Assembly (NCBI GenBank): GCA_032988165.1
Contig: JANTQF010000056.1
Span: forward strand, 89,719-153,718
Origin: Emmonsiellopsis sp. PD_33
Taxonomy: Eukaryota > Ascomycota > Eurotiomycetes > Onygenales > Ajellomycetaceae
DNA length: 64,000 bases
Reading direction: 5' to 3'
Made by a program: the position numbers and the translations under genes. This document shows, one piece after another, positions 11,307 to 24,408 of this stretch. How positions within the stretch are numbered: position 1 is the stretch's first letter; every line of letters starts with the position of its first letter. The notes below the pieces were generated by a model. That model was not told where the DNA came from. It ran no database searches and saw only the letters and a list, made by a program, of their open reading frames with translations.

Positions 11307-14300
11307 TTCCGCAGCCGTGTCTGATCGCTGTTCCCTTGGGTTTAGATATCCCCCAAGGACGTATGGAATGTCATATCCTTCTTGGGCGCATTAGAGGTAG
11401 CCGCGGTGTGGTGTCAGTGATCGGTATTCCAGCCCTATTCTCAACCTTTGCGCCTAAGGTAATGGTCCTTGAAAAAATTCGAGAGTGAAGGAGGGGTAGT
11501 CAATAGATATGAAGAGTCTGGATGGAAAGTATCCACATACAAAGAAGGATTCTAGAGGGATGTATGTAGAAATACTTCATATGAGGAAATAAAAGTAAAA
11601 AGAGAACGGGGCTCTAAACGAAAGAAAGGAAAGCCATCTAGGTTTCAAAAACCAGACCCAACGGGGACATGTCAAGAGTAATAAGAATTCCGGAGCCAGG
11701 GAACATCGAACGCCAATTGGCAGACGGGGTTCGCCAAATGTAATATTAATGGGCCTTTCCCTTTGAGGTCTCCAACCATGCGCAGCCGCTAACGAGCAGG
11801 AAGAATATACAACGAGAGACCTATGGTTACTCTCTGGCGGGGACCCAGAGGACGCCGCTGGTAACGAGTGGTGGGTTTGGGGGGATGAGAGAGTGGGACA
11901 GATTCTCCGGCCTCCCACCCTGCGATGTGGAGGGACCAGCACCATGATGGAAAAGTTCCACTGGACACAGAGTCTCGCCTATGAGGATCGAAGACAGCCA
12001 TCCTCTCCAAACTTCCCTGTCGGCAACATGCTAGGCACCCCTGCCCCCAGGCACGACAGACAAATCCAGATGGCCGCACGGTCTCTGGTGGTTCTGCACA
12101 CGTTTATTTGTCGGCCATAAGCTCCCGAGGTGCCTGGAAATGAACGGGTAAGCTGACGGAAGTCTATTGACTGGCCGCGAGGAGGCGCGCCAAGGGGGCA
12201 GTGTGTGGTCTATGGTTGGTCTGTTTCGTTCCTTGCGTCCAACTCGCAGAGATGTCGCAAGAGGATTATTATGCGTAGTTTTGTGCGCGTTGTTGAAGAG
12301 GCGGCGATCCCGAAGTCCTGCGTAGTGGCCGCAGTGAAGAAAACTGTTTAAGAGCCAAGCGATCCAAGGAAGGATTCCAAGGTTCCAGACGACAGCCCAG
12401 CATGAACCAGCCCGGGATACGCCCGAACCCCCCCCCCAAATCCTCCCAGGGGGCTGGTGGCTGAGGACGGAGTAGGCCTCAGTAGGGACTCGGCCAAGCA
12501 AGGGAGAGGCACGCCCTGGACATTCAGCGACAGACAATACGCTGCGTCTGGAGTCCCCCGGCAATGACATGCAGTCTAGCGGGGAATGGCAGCGAGGATG
12601 CCCCTTGTTCGCAGCACAATACACGCCGTCCAGGGGAGCCCTGCTTGGGGCTACTGTTTGGCGAGTTGTAACGTTGAAGCGATCGCTGGAGGGGCAGTTG
12701 GAGCAGCGGGCAGATGGAGCATGGATCGAGGCCTTTTTCCCTCGCAAGGCCAGAGTTCGTGCCAGCCTCTTTCTTTTCTTTTTCCCATTCCCAGTGGCGG
12801 TGGGGCAGCAATGGGAGCGAGGGGAAACGCAGGTTAACTAGTTAGCTGCGGCGAAGTCAGGGTGAACTTTGAAGATGAAGATACATGGGCACACCGCAGC
12901 CAATCTACGCGTAACAGCAGCCCACACGCTTTCGCCTGAATCCGACATCCCAGGGCTCCTCGCCGCGGTGGTTGATTTCCATTCGGGCTCCTCATACATC
13001 ATTACTGTTTCATAGCTCTCTGTGGGACAAGCCCACCGCCTCTTGTCCTTCCTGTGTGGCCTGTATAGTTCAAATCGGGCAAACCACGGTTGCAAAAGTG
13101 GACATGCTAGTTACCTTTCAGCTACGATATCGGGGAGATAAATAACTCCAGCTGAATCTAGGGCCGTTTTGGATTGCCATTACCGGATGCTGGGGGGGGG
13201 GTATCTAGTTTTTGCCACGGCTAGGCGCCAATTACTGGTGAATATTCTCCATCCCACTGCTTACTGGCCCTGGTTTGACTTGGAGCAGGAGAATATCTAT
13301 CAATCAGAGACTGGGCCACCGAGGATATAACATCCAACCCAATCCCACTCCTGTCAGCCGCGGAACAACGGCTTCCCCGCCTCCCGCTCGAGGGGTTGGG
13401 GATAGCATCAACTAAATTCACGCGACGACATGGGGAGACATCGAATAGCAACGGTGCTTAAAAAAAATATTTTAGTCCTGTTCGTCAAGCGGGGAAACTC
13501 CCGCTATCTCATCAAGGATTTTGGAAATCAAGAAACAGGGACCTGGAGAAATGGAACCACATGTTAATCAACATGAAATCAGAAGCCGGAATATCATCTC
13601 CAACGGCCGAGCGACGGCAGCCCGCCATCCTGCTAAATTCTTAGTCTGAGCCCTAACTGGTAGTTAACTAACTAAGTTGGAACCAATTCACGACGCCAAT
13701 TCCTGCTAGGTATTCTTCCGCCATCTGAACGAAACAAGCCAAAGAACAGGTCACCTTATCTCCGTCTCTCAATCTCATTCTTATCAGTTGATATGGCGTT
13801 CAGAGTACTCTTCGAGTTCCCCTTACCATCGCTCAAGGTGTCACCGCACCAGAGGCAAGCCTTTAGAGGGTTCTGATCTGATGTTTCCCCTTCAGGAAAA
13901 GGTTAGAGCTTGAGAGGATGGATGGGTGTAGACAGCTCTCAACTTGCTATCTCATGCTTTCAGGAACGAAAGCAGCGAGTGGGACCAAATACCCCTCACA
14001 TCGTACGTCGATTACTCTTTCTCTCCCATCGGCGGATATTTGGGAATGGAAATAGATCTTCCCCATACCCCCATACCCCCATACCCCAGAGTTCCGACCA
14101 GATCGATCGCGATTTGCATGTGTTCGAGTTGGTCAAAGTTTTTCTCTTCCCAAGCCCCCTCCTTTCGGTTGCAGGTGACCGAGGAATTGTGATCCTTTCC
14201 CCAGATCAATAGTAGCAGTATTATTATGATCGAGGCTTCAATTTGGTGCCTCCCCAGCTTTTCCCGTTGTAATGGTAGAAATATGGAGATTTGGGAGTGT

Positions 14301-17300
14301 CTATCCACAAATATCGGATCCGGCACAGGCGCCGTTTTTTTCCGGCAACCAGACAACGAGAAAGCCTTTATTTAGAACAGATAGCTAGTTAGATGACGAC
14401 GGTGGGGATCGAGAAAGTTGAAGCAGATGAACAATACCCCCCCCCCCCACCCCTCTATCACTGTTGACAGCAACTTGACACCCTCACGGAGCGGGTATGT
14501 CCCCTCCTATTCCCCAAGCGAATCTACTTTAAAGATTCAGCGAGCGGGCCCGGAAAGACATAAGACGATTTCGATTCGATACAATATACCGATGAATTAG
14601 TCTTGAACTTAGAACAATATCGTGAGTAAAATATCCGCGTATGGGCGTGTAACTAACAATAAAATAATAAAAAGCGCTTTTATTTGCGATATCCCGCTAG
14701 TTTGCGGTCGGTCTACGATATAATTATTAACAACTCCCTATGGGCCTACGGCTGACTACATTGTTTCAAAGTTTGTACGTGTACGCGGAGCTGGTAATAA
14801 GCCAGAGTTACTGGCTTACTATCATCCTATCTCGGAGTTTCTCCGTAGGCCTGGTTCACTTGGGTGATCAGTGTTATGATGCAGGGCAGTAGCCATTATA
14901 AATCATGGAATGAAACAAGGGGAATAGAATAGTCCCCGACAAATATGTTTGGGTTTTCGTGTAAGTCAAGGGCTTTTAGCTATGAGCTCACATATGTCAC
15001 AACATATGGGCATTCCAACCATAGACTTTTCTCCCCTTGGGTCTCATTGAAAGAGTCATGACATTATTATCTGCGATCCTCGATATGGAGAAGTACCATG
15101 ATTCATGCCTAACCTCCGCTACGATTCAGAACACACTTGCCCAAAGACGAGATAGAAAAAAGAACCAAGCGAGTTTCATGTTGATAGTTATTTCGACTTC
15201 CCGATATTAACAGCAAAGGAAAATCAGAATACTCTGTTCAGGAACACAAATGACCTCATACAGGCAAAAGAATGGCCTGGTGAGCACTATTTTTGACAGA
15301 CGCATGAAATAGATGAGAAGCCTTGCAGGCCCATGGGCCATGGGTCATGGGCATTGGTCCTGCTGTAGCACCCTTTTTTGCTTCTTTCACAGCAATTGGG
15401 ACCACTACCATGAGGGAACCTGCACACACAGCCCTTTTGTCGAGATTCAGATCCTCTCTCACGCAGCGCCTGGGAATCGATTTTAGGAGATCGCGGAATC
15501 CATAAAGTTACATATGGTTCCTAGCGGCCAGGATTCCGACACAGGACCAGGAGTCCAGGACTGCTGGAATCCCCAACCGTTTTACGGCTGAGGTCCCCTG
15601 GCCGAATATAGGGTTCAACCCGGATATAACTTAGGCCTGGGCCAAACGGATACACAGCCTATATAAATCCCGACCCTTAGAACTGGACGGTAAGCTGGCT
15701 GCGGTTCCGCGGTACTCTAGCACCAAGGCAGTCATTAACTGCAGCCCACCAGCCCGTTTCCCCTGACCTATAGTTTGACAAAACCATACGTACCCTTATA
15801 AGGGTGGATGTACTGGGCGGGTTCCCGCAAGGTGTGCCTCGAGGATCCTCAGTGCCTTAAGCGGCAAAGCAATGTTGCAGCTGAGCAATGTGGGTTTGAA
15901 CCGTCCATACAAGAGACGTAGGTACCATGGCATCCTGGATCCGGCAACGGCAATGGTGTAAAATCTCCAGCAGAGCGAGTCTCGAGTCACAGAAACAATC
16001 GTAAATTAACGGCCTATCAGCTGAATGTGTTAGAATGGGGCTTCATTCCCACCCCTCATTCGATAGTCCCTATGGACTCGTTATTGCCTCGCGATATAGC
16101 AGAGGATTATCATCGGCGGTATAAATGACCTGGTTAGGGAAGAGTGAAGAAGTGTATCTTTTATGAAGGGCCATGATAGTTAATGTAATTCGCCACCCAT
16201 CGCTCTCGTTGGCGCCGTGTAGAAATTGAATCACCATAGCATGGCTGGGGAATACGCGAGCTCTCCCATAGGCACATTCGCTAACCAACATCACACCCAA
16301 TCAACGACAACCGTTCATGATCGACGTTGATGAAGCTTCGAATTGGTTCCCGGAGTTTTTTCTGCTCGATGCACTGACACAGGACCTAAACTGGCGCCAG
16401 GAACAAGACAACCAGTGAGGAAAGTTAACGAGGCAGAGAGGCGGATTTCGTGTCTGGAGCTCAATCCCAAGGCAGACGATCAGTCAACCACTGAGAGAGC
16501 ATTCCAGGGGCCCTGCGCCGCATTTTCGGCTGGGCCGGCCCTACAGGACAAGCAGCTTGTTCTAACGGGGCGGGATACACCTGGTGGAGGCGAGAAAACT
16601 GTGAGTCAACTGTCGCCAAATGGCTATTTTCTGCTATTGACAGGCTTCAAAGCTTTTAATCTGCCCCAGCGCTGTTCTTTGCCAACCCATTTGTGCTTTC
16701 TCTGTGGCTCATGGGGATCCGGGCTATGTCAAGAATTCTCAACGGCGCGGACATGGCCAGCTGAAGAACAAAATGCGGGGCACCAGTCAACCATATTGAC
16801 CATTCCACCTACGTAATTTGGATATCTCGGTGGACAGCGTGATGATGATAAACAGTGTCATTATCAGATGACATGGAACTAGAGGTTGGCAGTCAACCTC
16901 CATTTTTGTGTCAATATACCAATCTTTTGCTTGATCTACCAAAGCGCGATGGAAGCGATTGTTCGCCTTGTCTTCTGTTTCTCTTGAGGCCTCATCGTCT
17001 CTCCCGGCCCTAAGCTGGGTAGGCAGGAAACTGGAGGATTTTCAGGGGATCCCTTCCCCTTCATTACACCATGATCTCATTCCCCTATTGGCGGAGGAGG
17101 TCTTGTGAGCTTGAGAAGCAATGCCTGTACACACCTTTCCATCTATTGAACACAACCGTACAAGAGCTGATCCAACCGGACAGTTTATACTTACTGCTCC
17201 TCTCGCGTAACAACGCCAGAAGCTCGAAGAGCCTGAAGTATCAAGCGCTCATGGGCAAAAGCAAATATCATCGAAGCATCGCGTATCTGAGGACGAGATC

Positions 17301-20300
17301 TCGCAACCTATCCCAGGGAGATCTCACGGGATTAATCCCCATTTGCCAGAAGACCCGCGTCTTAATCAACAACCTACGTTGACAGTAGGAAGTTAAGAAA
17401 CATACCTTATGCCCATCTGGATACCGACTCCCCCGGCATATGCGGGTTATATGCCATCACACTCGAACTGAACTCTGCTACACCAGGAAGCACAGAGACT
17501 AAAGGTCATGGGATCAGGATATCTACCTACCGAGCTAGATCCTTTAGGAAATTGGGAAATTGCTTCTGCCTCCTTTCGGCATGCCCTCTTGTCTACGCTC
17601 TGGGGTAGGGTGGAACATATGAAAAGCTTATATTTAAATTGAATTTCCCTATTTCGGAGAGTATACACTGGCCAAGATTGCGCTCTGGGTATGGCAGCGG
17701 CATAAAAAGGGGGTGCACAGTGTTCCCCTACACGCTATTACATATATGTGTGCATACCAAAAGGGATGGATGCGTCTTTACCCCTGAGTTTTCTCGTGGT
17801 GCAGTAATGCACAGGCCACTGCGTCTTTTGGGTTCTTCAACCCCCGTCCTGGCACCGACGGCTAATTGAATGAATCCATGTGGTGGGTGGATGACGGATC
17901 GGAACTACCATGGGCATACATACAGCTGGTTGCACCTGTCAGTTCGAGAAAATGGGAGGTAGAGCTGGTTGGACATGCCCACCCAGGTATATACATGGAC
18001 TGATGTATATCCGTGTCTATGGATGTACATTACTCCAAGAAGAAAAAGGTGGTGTGCAAAGACTGATGAAAGCCTGGGGGTGTTGGGTTTAATCTAAAAT
18101 GAAAACCTAGATATGGATACCCTTGTCTCTCGCGTTACTCGCAGTAGGGCCTGTATATTGTGTTATGCGAGGCACAGCAACAGCGTTGGTTATAGAGAGG
18201 TATTGGGTTATTCAGGAGTATTTAGCTACGTTATTTGAAGCAGACCATACCTAGCTGTGCCGGACGAATATGACTTTGACCATCGAATGGTTTTGGCATT
18301 GCGGGAGACCGGGGGCTTCAACAATGATGGGATGGAACTGTTAGACATTGCTTCAATGAGGCGCGGGGAGGCTTTGGGTTTAACCCCCAGGTCTCAAGAT
18401 CGAATTAGGGCCCGTCGAATTCGAAGATAGACGAACGTACCCACGCAACCCGGATGTGGATGGATACATTCCACGCCCTCACAATAATCCCCTCCTTCAT
18501 GACAATAGCAATATACCCACCTCCTTTGGTAGATGTAGATGCGTCTACGCTGCCCGCTTCATCCCACACCCACGAGCTTATCTTTTACACACCTACCCGG
18601 GGGAGAGCTCGGACTGGCACGCACACCACTCTATTTTTTACAAGCAAACGCGCAGGCAGCAGGTAGTCCGTGCTACAAACATGGCGGCATCTCGGCATAG
18701 TCGTCTGCGCACTGGCCATCGGCAAGCCGCAGGACATTGTGCCCAGATCCGATACCAGGAGGCAAGATGGATATTCGGCTGTGGAACGTCATACAGTATA
18801 TGCAAATGGTGGCTGGGAAAGGGAGGTGTGAGGGTTGTAGGGATCTGCTGCCAGATTTAAAGAGGAGTCGATGATCTTGTGTGGGATCGATGGAGGGTGG
18901 TTGAAGGGTAATGAGTAGGTAGGGGGGGGGGGATGCTTTTGATCCGTGTGGGAGGTGAGTGACAGCGCACGGTGATGGGAGGGGGCAGTGTAGGTAAACG
19001 AAAACCAAGCGAGGATCACAAAGCACGAGTGCTCCCCTTCTCTCTTTCGAATATAGATCTTGGATTGGGCATCGATAACCATTTATGAGGTGTGGATGGG
19101 CGGTGTGGATGCGGGTAGGGTGTTGCTCATACTAAGATGAGCGAGCGGCTTTAAATTGGCACTCAGCATTAGATCTCTGCAAGCTTTTATTAACTTGGAT
19201 TGAATTTGGTAATTGGAAGTGCCCTTTTTCATGCATTTAAAATGCAACCGCTGGGCCTCGTGTTGCATGTAGCTACCCGCCATTTTTTTTTTTTTTTTGA
19301 TCTGAGGTCATGAGCTTAGCTTGAGCTAGGACTTAGATCTTTGTGCTATCCTGGTGTGCGACTGTGGTGGGAGATTCGTTTAGAATCATATGCTTTTCCC
19401 CGCGGTTGGTCGCGCGTATGGAATTGGGCAGAAAGTGGCCTGTCCATTTGTGATAGGGGGGGAAGGGCGCGATGTGGTACTTGAGAATCGTTTAGATGAG
19501 AGAGGGCAGTTGTATTATTTGGAAAATGAGCCACGATATATTGACAAGATCGGAATTTAAAGATGTAAAAGGAGATATTGTTTTTAAGAGGATTTGAGAG
19601 GAACCGAAAAGTAACACGAAAAGGGTATCAATCGAATAATATCTAAGTTCTAGCTATTGCTCCTTAGAAATATATAGACGGTCCCATGTCCCAAAGCAGG
19701 CACATGCATCTCGCTCAGGTGTATAAAAAAACTCCACATTCTCCAGTGTAATACGCAGCAACGAGGTAAGCCAATTCATCGGAAACATCGCAATTGTAGG
19801 GCACAATCAAGCCCAAGACATTCATACGACGTCGAAGTCAGAAATGTAAACGCATCATACACAAGTCCTTTTCAAAGCAAAGGACCGAGAGCCGGCTAAT
19901 CCATATCGCTGAAATATAAAGGCCTAAGGGTCACCGCAAAGTTAGCCGATGTTCAAAAACATGTGCACGCAATGTGCACCCAACTTTGACAAATGTGACA
20001 ATGCAGATGTGGTTGCGGATCAGAAGTCCATTTAGATCATCGAGATAAAACCCGAGGGCTCTATCTCTGACATAAGAGGTACCAGAAAATAATGTATATG
20101 TGGTGTATATCATCATTGGCAAGGGCAAGAGGCTGTGAAGAACAAGCAGGGAACAAAGGAGCAAGAACATACCTATTTAGTGGTGCAGGTTCTCCAGGTG
20201 CCTGCAATTCATTCCTAGGTAGAGCTGGTGGAAAAGCTGAGACAGCTCTGAGCTAATGTCGAGTTGGCTTTTCTATCTGAGGTCGAAGGATGGAAAATTC

Positions 20301-20769
20301 AAGAATTGCAGAGGACGAAAAAAAATTAAATACTGTTGGTCGCTTGCTAAATGCGCTAAACCCTTTTGGTATATGTTCTGATCACGTGCCGATAAGTCTT
20401 ATCTAACTTATGCCAAGAATGCTAGGGCCCCCCGGCCAAGAACCCTAAGACAACTTCCGCTCGGTTTCCAAACCTAAGGCGTCATGGCGGCCGAATGGGA
20501 GCAAAGAACCGCAATCACGTTGCTGGGTTGGAAAATTCGGGATGTCATCGCAGAGCGCTAATTCGCGGTGGGGATTTTAGATATTCCCGCTCCAGAATCG
20601 GACGGCATCAAGTTATGACAGATTTCGTGATCTGCGAACTTCGAGATTTGCGTGCTGCGTGAGCTGAGCGCATTCATAAAGCCTGAGTTTCCCGTTTGGA
20701 AGCTGTTTCTCTAAGCAGTTTGCAATCATTCTCATCAGAACAAGCAGCCCTACAACTCCCATCACCATC
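11307..20769. other. Gene-free region of 9.5 kb
   Basis: This is the largest interval without a supportable gene. The longest open frames (12031-12747 minus, 238 codons; 16343-16816 plus, 157 codons) are low-complexity or composition-driven with no family resemblance. No reverse transcriptase, integrase or transposase signature is visible. It contains short C runs (14063-14090, with a CCATACC period, and near 14437-14450), a TATA-like box at 15658-15666 and a T16 run at 19283-19298. It is the shared upstream region of the receptor gene (minus) and the chromate transporter (plus). Confidence 0.5.
19283..19298. repeat. Poly-T run (16)
   Basis: This is a homopolymer run on the plus strand inside the gene-free region. 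Confidence 0.85.
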
Positions 20770-22581
20770 ATGCCTCTAGGGGCACTTTTTCGTGGCCTAC
20801 GGCTGTATGATCGCGACGCCCGTGCACCTTATGAGGCGAATAATGAAAAGCTCACTCGTCGATTTCTCGATGTGATTCAGAGGAACTGGCACTTAGGGTT
20901 TACGGCCTTTGGTGGTCCGCCAGTGCATTTCAGGATTTTCTATCAGAAGTTTGTTGAGGGTCAAGGGGGGAAGACGCCATGGATAGATGAGCAAACGGTA
21001 AGAGATATAGCCCTTCTCACAATACTCCCAGGAGTGTGGAGAGCTGAGCGCGAAACTGATCCCTTATCCCAGTATCAAGAACTTTTCGCAGTATGCCAGG
21101 CATTACCTGGCCCGGCAAGTACGAAGATGGGATTTTGTATAGCGTTGATCCACGCTGGATTTTTACCGGCGCTGCTCGTGTTCATGATGTGGAGGTCAGT
21201 GACAGAGAATCACAGTAATGTACGTCCTGTTCCGTCTTCGACTTCCGCTAATTGGACTGGTTATGTAGTCTTCCTGGTGCAATCGGAATGTACGGACTAT
21301 CCTTGGGTGTGCAAAGGATTGATGACGTGCTCCCTGATATCGTATACGCATTTCTCTCTGGGTTAAATGCCTCCACCGTAGGAATCATCGCCCTTGCGGC
21401 AGTTCAGGTGAGCCTATCCCATGTGTTTGCGACTGACAGCGTCGACTGATGACCATAGTTGGCGGAAAAAGCTATCAAGGACCCGTTAACCAGGATCCTT
21501 GTCATCATGGGCGGATGTGCTGGCCTGTGTTATAATGCGCTCTGGTATTTCCCGATACTTATAGTGATTGGGGGAGCTTGCACTGCGACTTGGGATCTCT
21601 TCGGCCGCCAGCAAGTCGCCAAAATTAAATTAAAGCTTCGTCGCAGGAATTCGAATCCCCAGCGAGAAGTTGAAGAGAGCGTTACACAGCCAACCCCGCT
21701 ACAGGAGCAGCCAAGGTCCACCGGTAATGTGCAGAAACGGTCCGTTCCTGCTAGTGCCGCCAATTCATCCAACATTCCCGCAGATGATAGCGCCGATGGC
21801 GAAGATGAAGTACGCAGAGCGGCAAGTGTAGATACCCGTTCCCATCGAATCCCTGCCAAATGGGGGCTTGTGATCATAGCTGGATTTTTTGGTGAGGAAT
21901 TCCTTTATTAATTCCCCTTTCATACCTGCTTAGTCGGCTCACACTTCCGTAGCTTCATTTATCGCCATTATCGTTGCGAGGGGGGTTTTAGACTCTCCAC
22001 CGCTAGAATTGGATGTGTTTGCGAGCATGTATCTTGCAGGCACTGTTATCTTTGGTGGTGGGCCTGTTGTGATCCCGCTCCTGCGCGAATACGTTGTGGT
22101 GCCCGGATGGGTTTCTCCCCGTGATTTCCTGATTGGCCTGGCCATTATCCAAGCATTCCCAGGACCCAACTTTAACTTTGCGGTTTATCTAGGCGCATTG
22201 GCATTGGCGCCGTCTAAGAATCCGACCATCCTAGGGGCATTCCTGGGTTTCTTGGGTATCTTCTTCCCTGGGCTCACGTTGGCAGTGGGCTTTCAGAGTA
22301 TTTGGCGGAGTATCCGAACCATCCCCTTCACTGCCAGTGTTCTGAGGGGTATCAACGCTACAGCGGTCGGATTGGTTTTTACAGCTGTATATCGACTCTG
22401 GGAAATTGGATATTTAAGTGCTGATTCCATTTCTGGGCAAAGTTTGGGAAAGGAGCCGTTTTGGCTGGTTGTGGCAGCACTTACATACGCCGAAAATGCC
22501 TGGTTTAAAGTGCCGCCTGCAGTTGCTATCATCCTAGGTGGTTTGCTAGGCTTGTGTTGGTATGGGGCAGTGGGCCGATAA
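20770..22581 (+). CDS. chrA: CHR-family chromate-type ion transporter
   Basis: Exons 20770-20997, 21073-21194, 21269-21407, 21459-21891 and 21953-22581 encode 516 residues. The two homologous halves of the long-chain CHR family are visible. The N-terminal half has NWHLGFTAFGGPPVHF and CQALPGPASTKMGFCIAL; the C-terminal half has FASMYLAGTVIFGGGPVVIPLL and QAFPGPNFNFAVYLGALA. A hydrophilic linker rich in Ser and Arg separates them. The family consists of membrane transporters that export chromate in bacteria; in fungi the substrate is usually untested. The last intron has a decoy TAG at 21931-21933, and only the acceptor at 21951-21952 restores the frame (GFFASFIAIIVARG). Confidence 0.92.
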
Positions 22582-23022
22582 TGGAGAGTAACTTCAAAGC
22601 ACGTTACAAGAGTGTTTTGGATGGTTCTTGTCATGGAATTAGGGTATTGCTCGGTAGCTGTTAGGCATCACCAGGTCCACCACATTTCCACGTGGGAAAT
22701 ATCTAATGTGCAACAGTTGAAGAGGAATAATCTTTAATTTTTGAGTATTCTTTTGTTGAAAAATGCCTTCCCCCTTAACTCATCAAGGGGGGTGCATCAA
22801 AAGGTTCCAATAAACTTTGATATCACGTGAGGTAGTTAAGTCCGCGCTAAACCAAAACTGTCCAACTCAAAAATTAAGCGAGCTGGGGTCACCTGATCCA
22901 CACTCCACCCAACATCACCATCACTACATGAACTTTTTTTGATCTCTCGACCGATCCGCCAACAACCATCCCCGCCGTCGACAAAGAACCCCGTCCCCTC
23001 GACACCACTTCAACTATTCAAA
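22582..23022. other. Promoter and leader region of RPS13
   Basis: This spacer separates two co-oriented genes. Apart from the E-box described separately it holds only the chrA 3' UTR and a C/A-rich leader. Confidence 0.55.
22823..22830. promoter_or_regulatory. Palindromic E-box TCACGTGA upstream of RPS13
   Basis: An exact TCACGTGA palindrome lies about 195 bp upstream of the RPS13 start. CACGTG is the core site of Cbf1-type bHLH factors, which regulate ribosomal-protein genes in several ascomycetes. Its use here is inferred from position only. Confidence 0.4.
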
Positions 23023-23882
23023 ATGGGCCGCCTCCACAGCAAGGGAAAGGGTATCTCCTCCTCCGCGATCCCTTATTCGCGCAACCCCCCCTCCTGGTTG
23101 AAGACCACCCCCGATCAGGTCGTTGACCAGATCTGCAAATTGGCCAAGAAGGGTGCTACTCCCTCCCAGATCGGTGTCGTCCTCCGGGATAGCCATGGGA
23201 TTGCCCAGGTCAAGGTTGTCACTGGTACGCAGAATCCCTCCTTTATTTTTTTTGCAGAGAAGTCGGAGGTTTTGTTAACAATTGCCGAACTATAGGTAAC
23301 AAGATCCTCCGGATCCTCAAGTCGGAAGGTACGAAACCATATATGGTCACAACTCCACAGATGGCAATGGGATGAAGGGAATGGATGGAATGGAACAACA
23401 GCAGTCAAATGGATCTGAGGGATTGATGTGGTCTTCCGATTTTCCATGCGATTGATACTGTTCCATTTTGGATCAAATCTTCATACCCACCATCGCCATT
23501 GACTGTTATGTCAATCAGCACTGCCTCTGCTTGGTCATACAATAGACTGACAGAGAGATTTTCAACATGAACAGGCCTCGCTCCCGAAATCCCTGAGGAC
23601 CTCTACATGTTGATCAAGAAGGTAATTACAAACAAACAAAAAACCCTTGCTTTATCAATATTTAAATTACTCCCCCCTGGACCCCATTCGCTAACCAAAA
23701 ACCACCAGGCCGTCGCCGTCCGCAAGCACCTTGAGCGCAACCGCAAGGACAAGGACAGCAAGTTCCGTCTCATTCTCATCGAGTCCCGTATCCACCGTCT
23801 GTCGAGATACTACAAGTCCGTCGGTGTCCTCCCTCCCACCTGGAGATACGAGAGCGCCACTGCCAGCACCCTCGTCGCATAA
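23023..23882 (+). CDS. RPS13: 40S ribosomal protein S13 (uS15)
   Basis: Exons 23023-23224, 23296-23328, 23575-23621 and 23709-23882 encode 151 residues, exactly the eukaryotic S13 length. The sequence starts MGRLHSKGKGISSSAIPY, contains the S15 signature around ESRIHRLSRYYKS and ends with WRYESATASTLVA. The protein belongs to the small ribosomal subunit and binds 18S rRNA. Intron lengths are 71, 246 and 87 nt; the middle one is clearly long for this window. The upstream region carries a TCACGTGA palindrome. The gene is convergent with FAN1. Confidence 0.97.
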
Positions 23883-24408
23883 GCGAATCCAATCAATCAA
23901 CCAAAAAAACAAAAAACGATGACCTTGATCATGATGTTTCGGGAAAGCAAGGGGTTAGGTTTTTTCTGGGTTGGATTCACCACCGGCAATGGGATGGATG
24001 GGTTTGTTCGGCAAATTTAGCTAGTCATGAGAGAGAAAAAAAGCCAATGTATTCAAACGAGGTGACCCGTTCAGAAATGGATAAATGCTTTGATATATTC
24101 TGAGCTTTATTTCCCCCTCTTTGCTGCATTCCTGCTTCTCCAGCTAGGATGTATCTACTCCAAGAGCAGATTCGAAATATATTGATACAATTTCAAGTTA
24201 CCTACTTTCCTACCCCCCGACAACGTTGACAATAATAATCATATAACCATGTCATCCTAGTAGCCCCCTTTACTGTTGGGCAGGAATCGTCACTTACTAT
24301 GAAGCCAAGAATATCACTTCGTTGTATTGGTATATAACGCCGTAAATAAAGGAGTCATTAATCATTGATCAAACCAAAATTGTATATAATTGTCAGCCTC
24401 ACCATCCC
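23883..24408. other. Convergent 3' region, RPS13/FAN1
   Basis: This AT-rich tail-to-tail spacer should contain both 3' UTRs. No gene is seen. Confidence 0.6.

Noticed and set aside
12031..12747. Minus-strand open frame of 238 codons
   Set aside because: It has no family resemblance, no plausible start context and several overlapping frames of similar length; it looks composition-driven.
15530..15780. Possible solo LTR with a TATA-like box
   Set aside because: I could not find matching terminal repeats or target-site duplications by eye.
16343..16816. Plus-strand 157-codon frame, and a TGGCGCC string that resembles a primer-binding site
   Set aside because: No LTRs, no retroelement proteins and no recognisable domain were found around it.
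21931..21933. Alternative acceptor in the last chrA intron
   Set aside because: Using it puts the last exon out of frame; the acceptor at 21951-21952 restores the CHR sequence.
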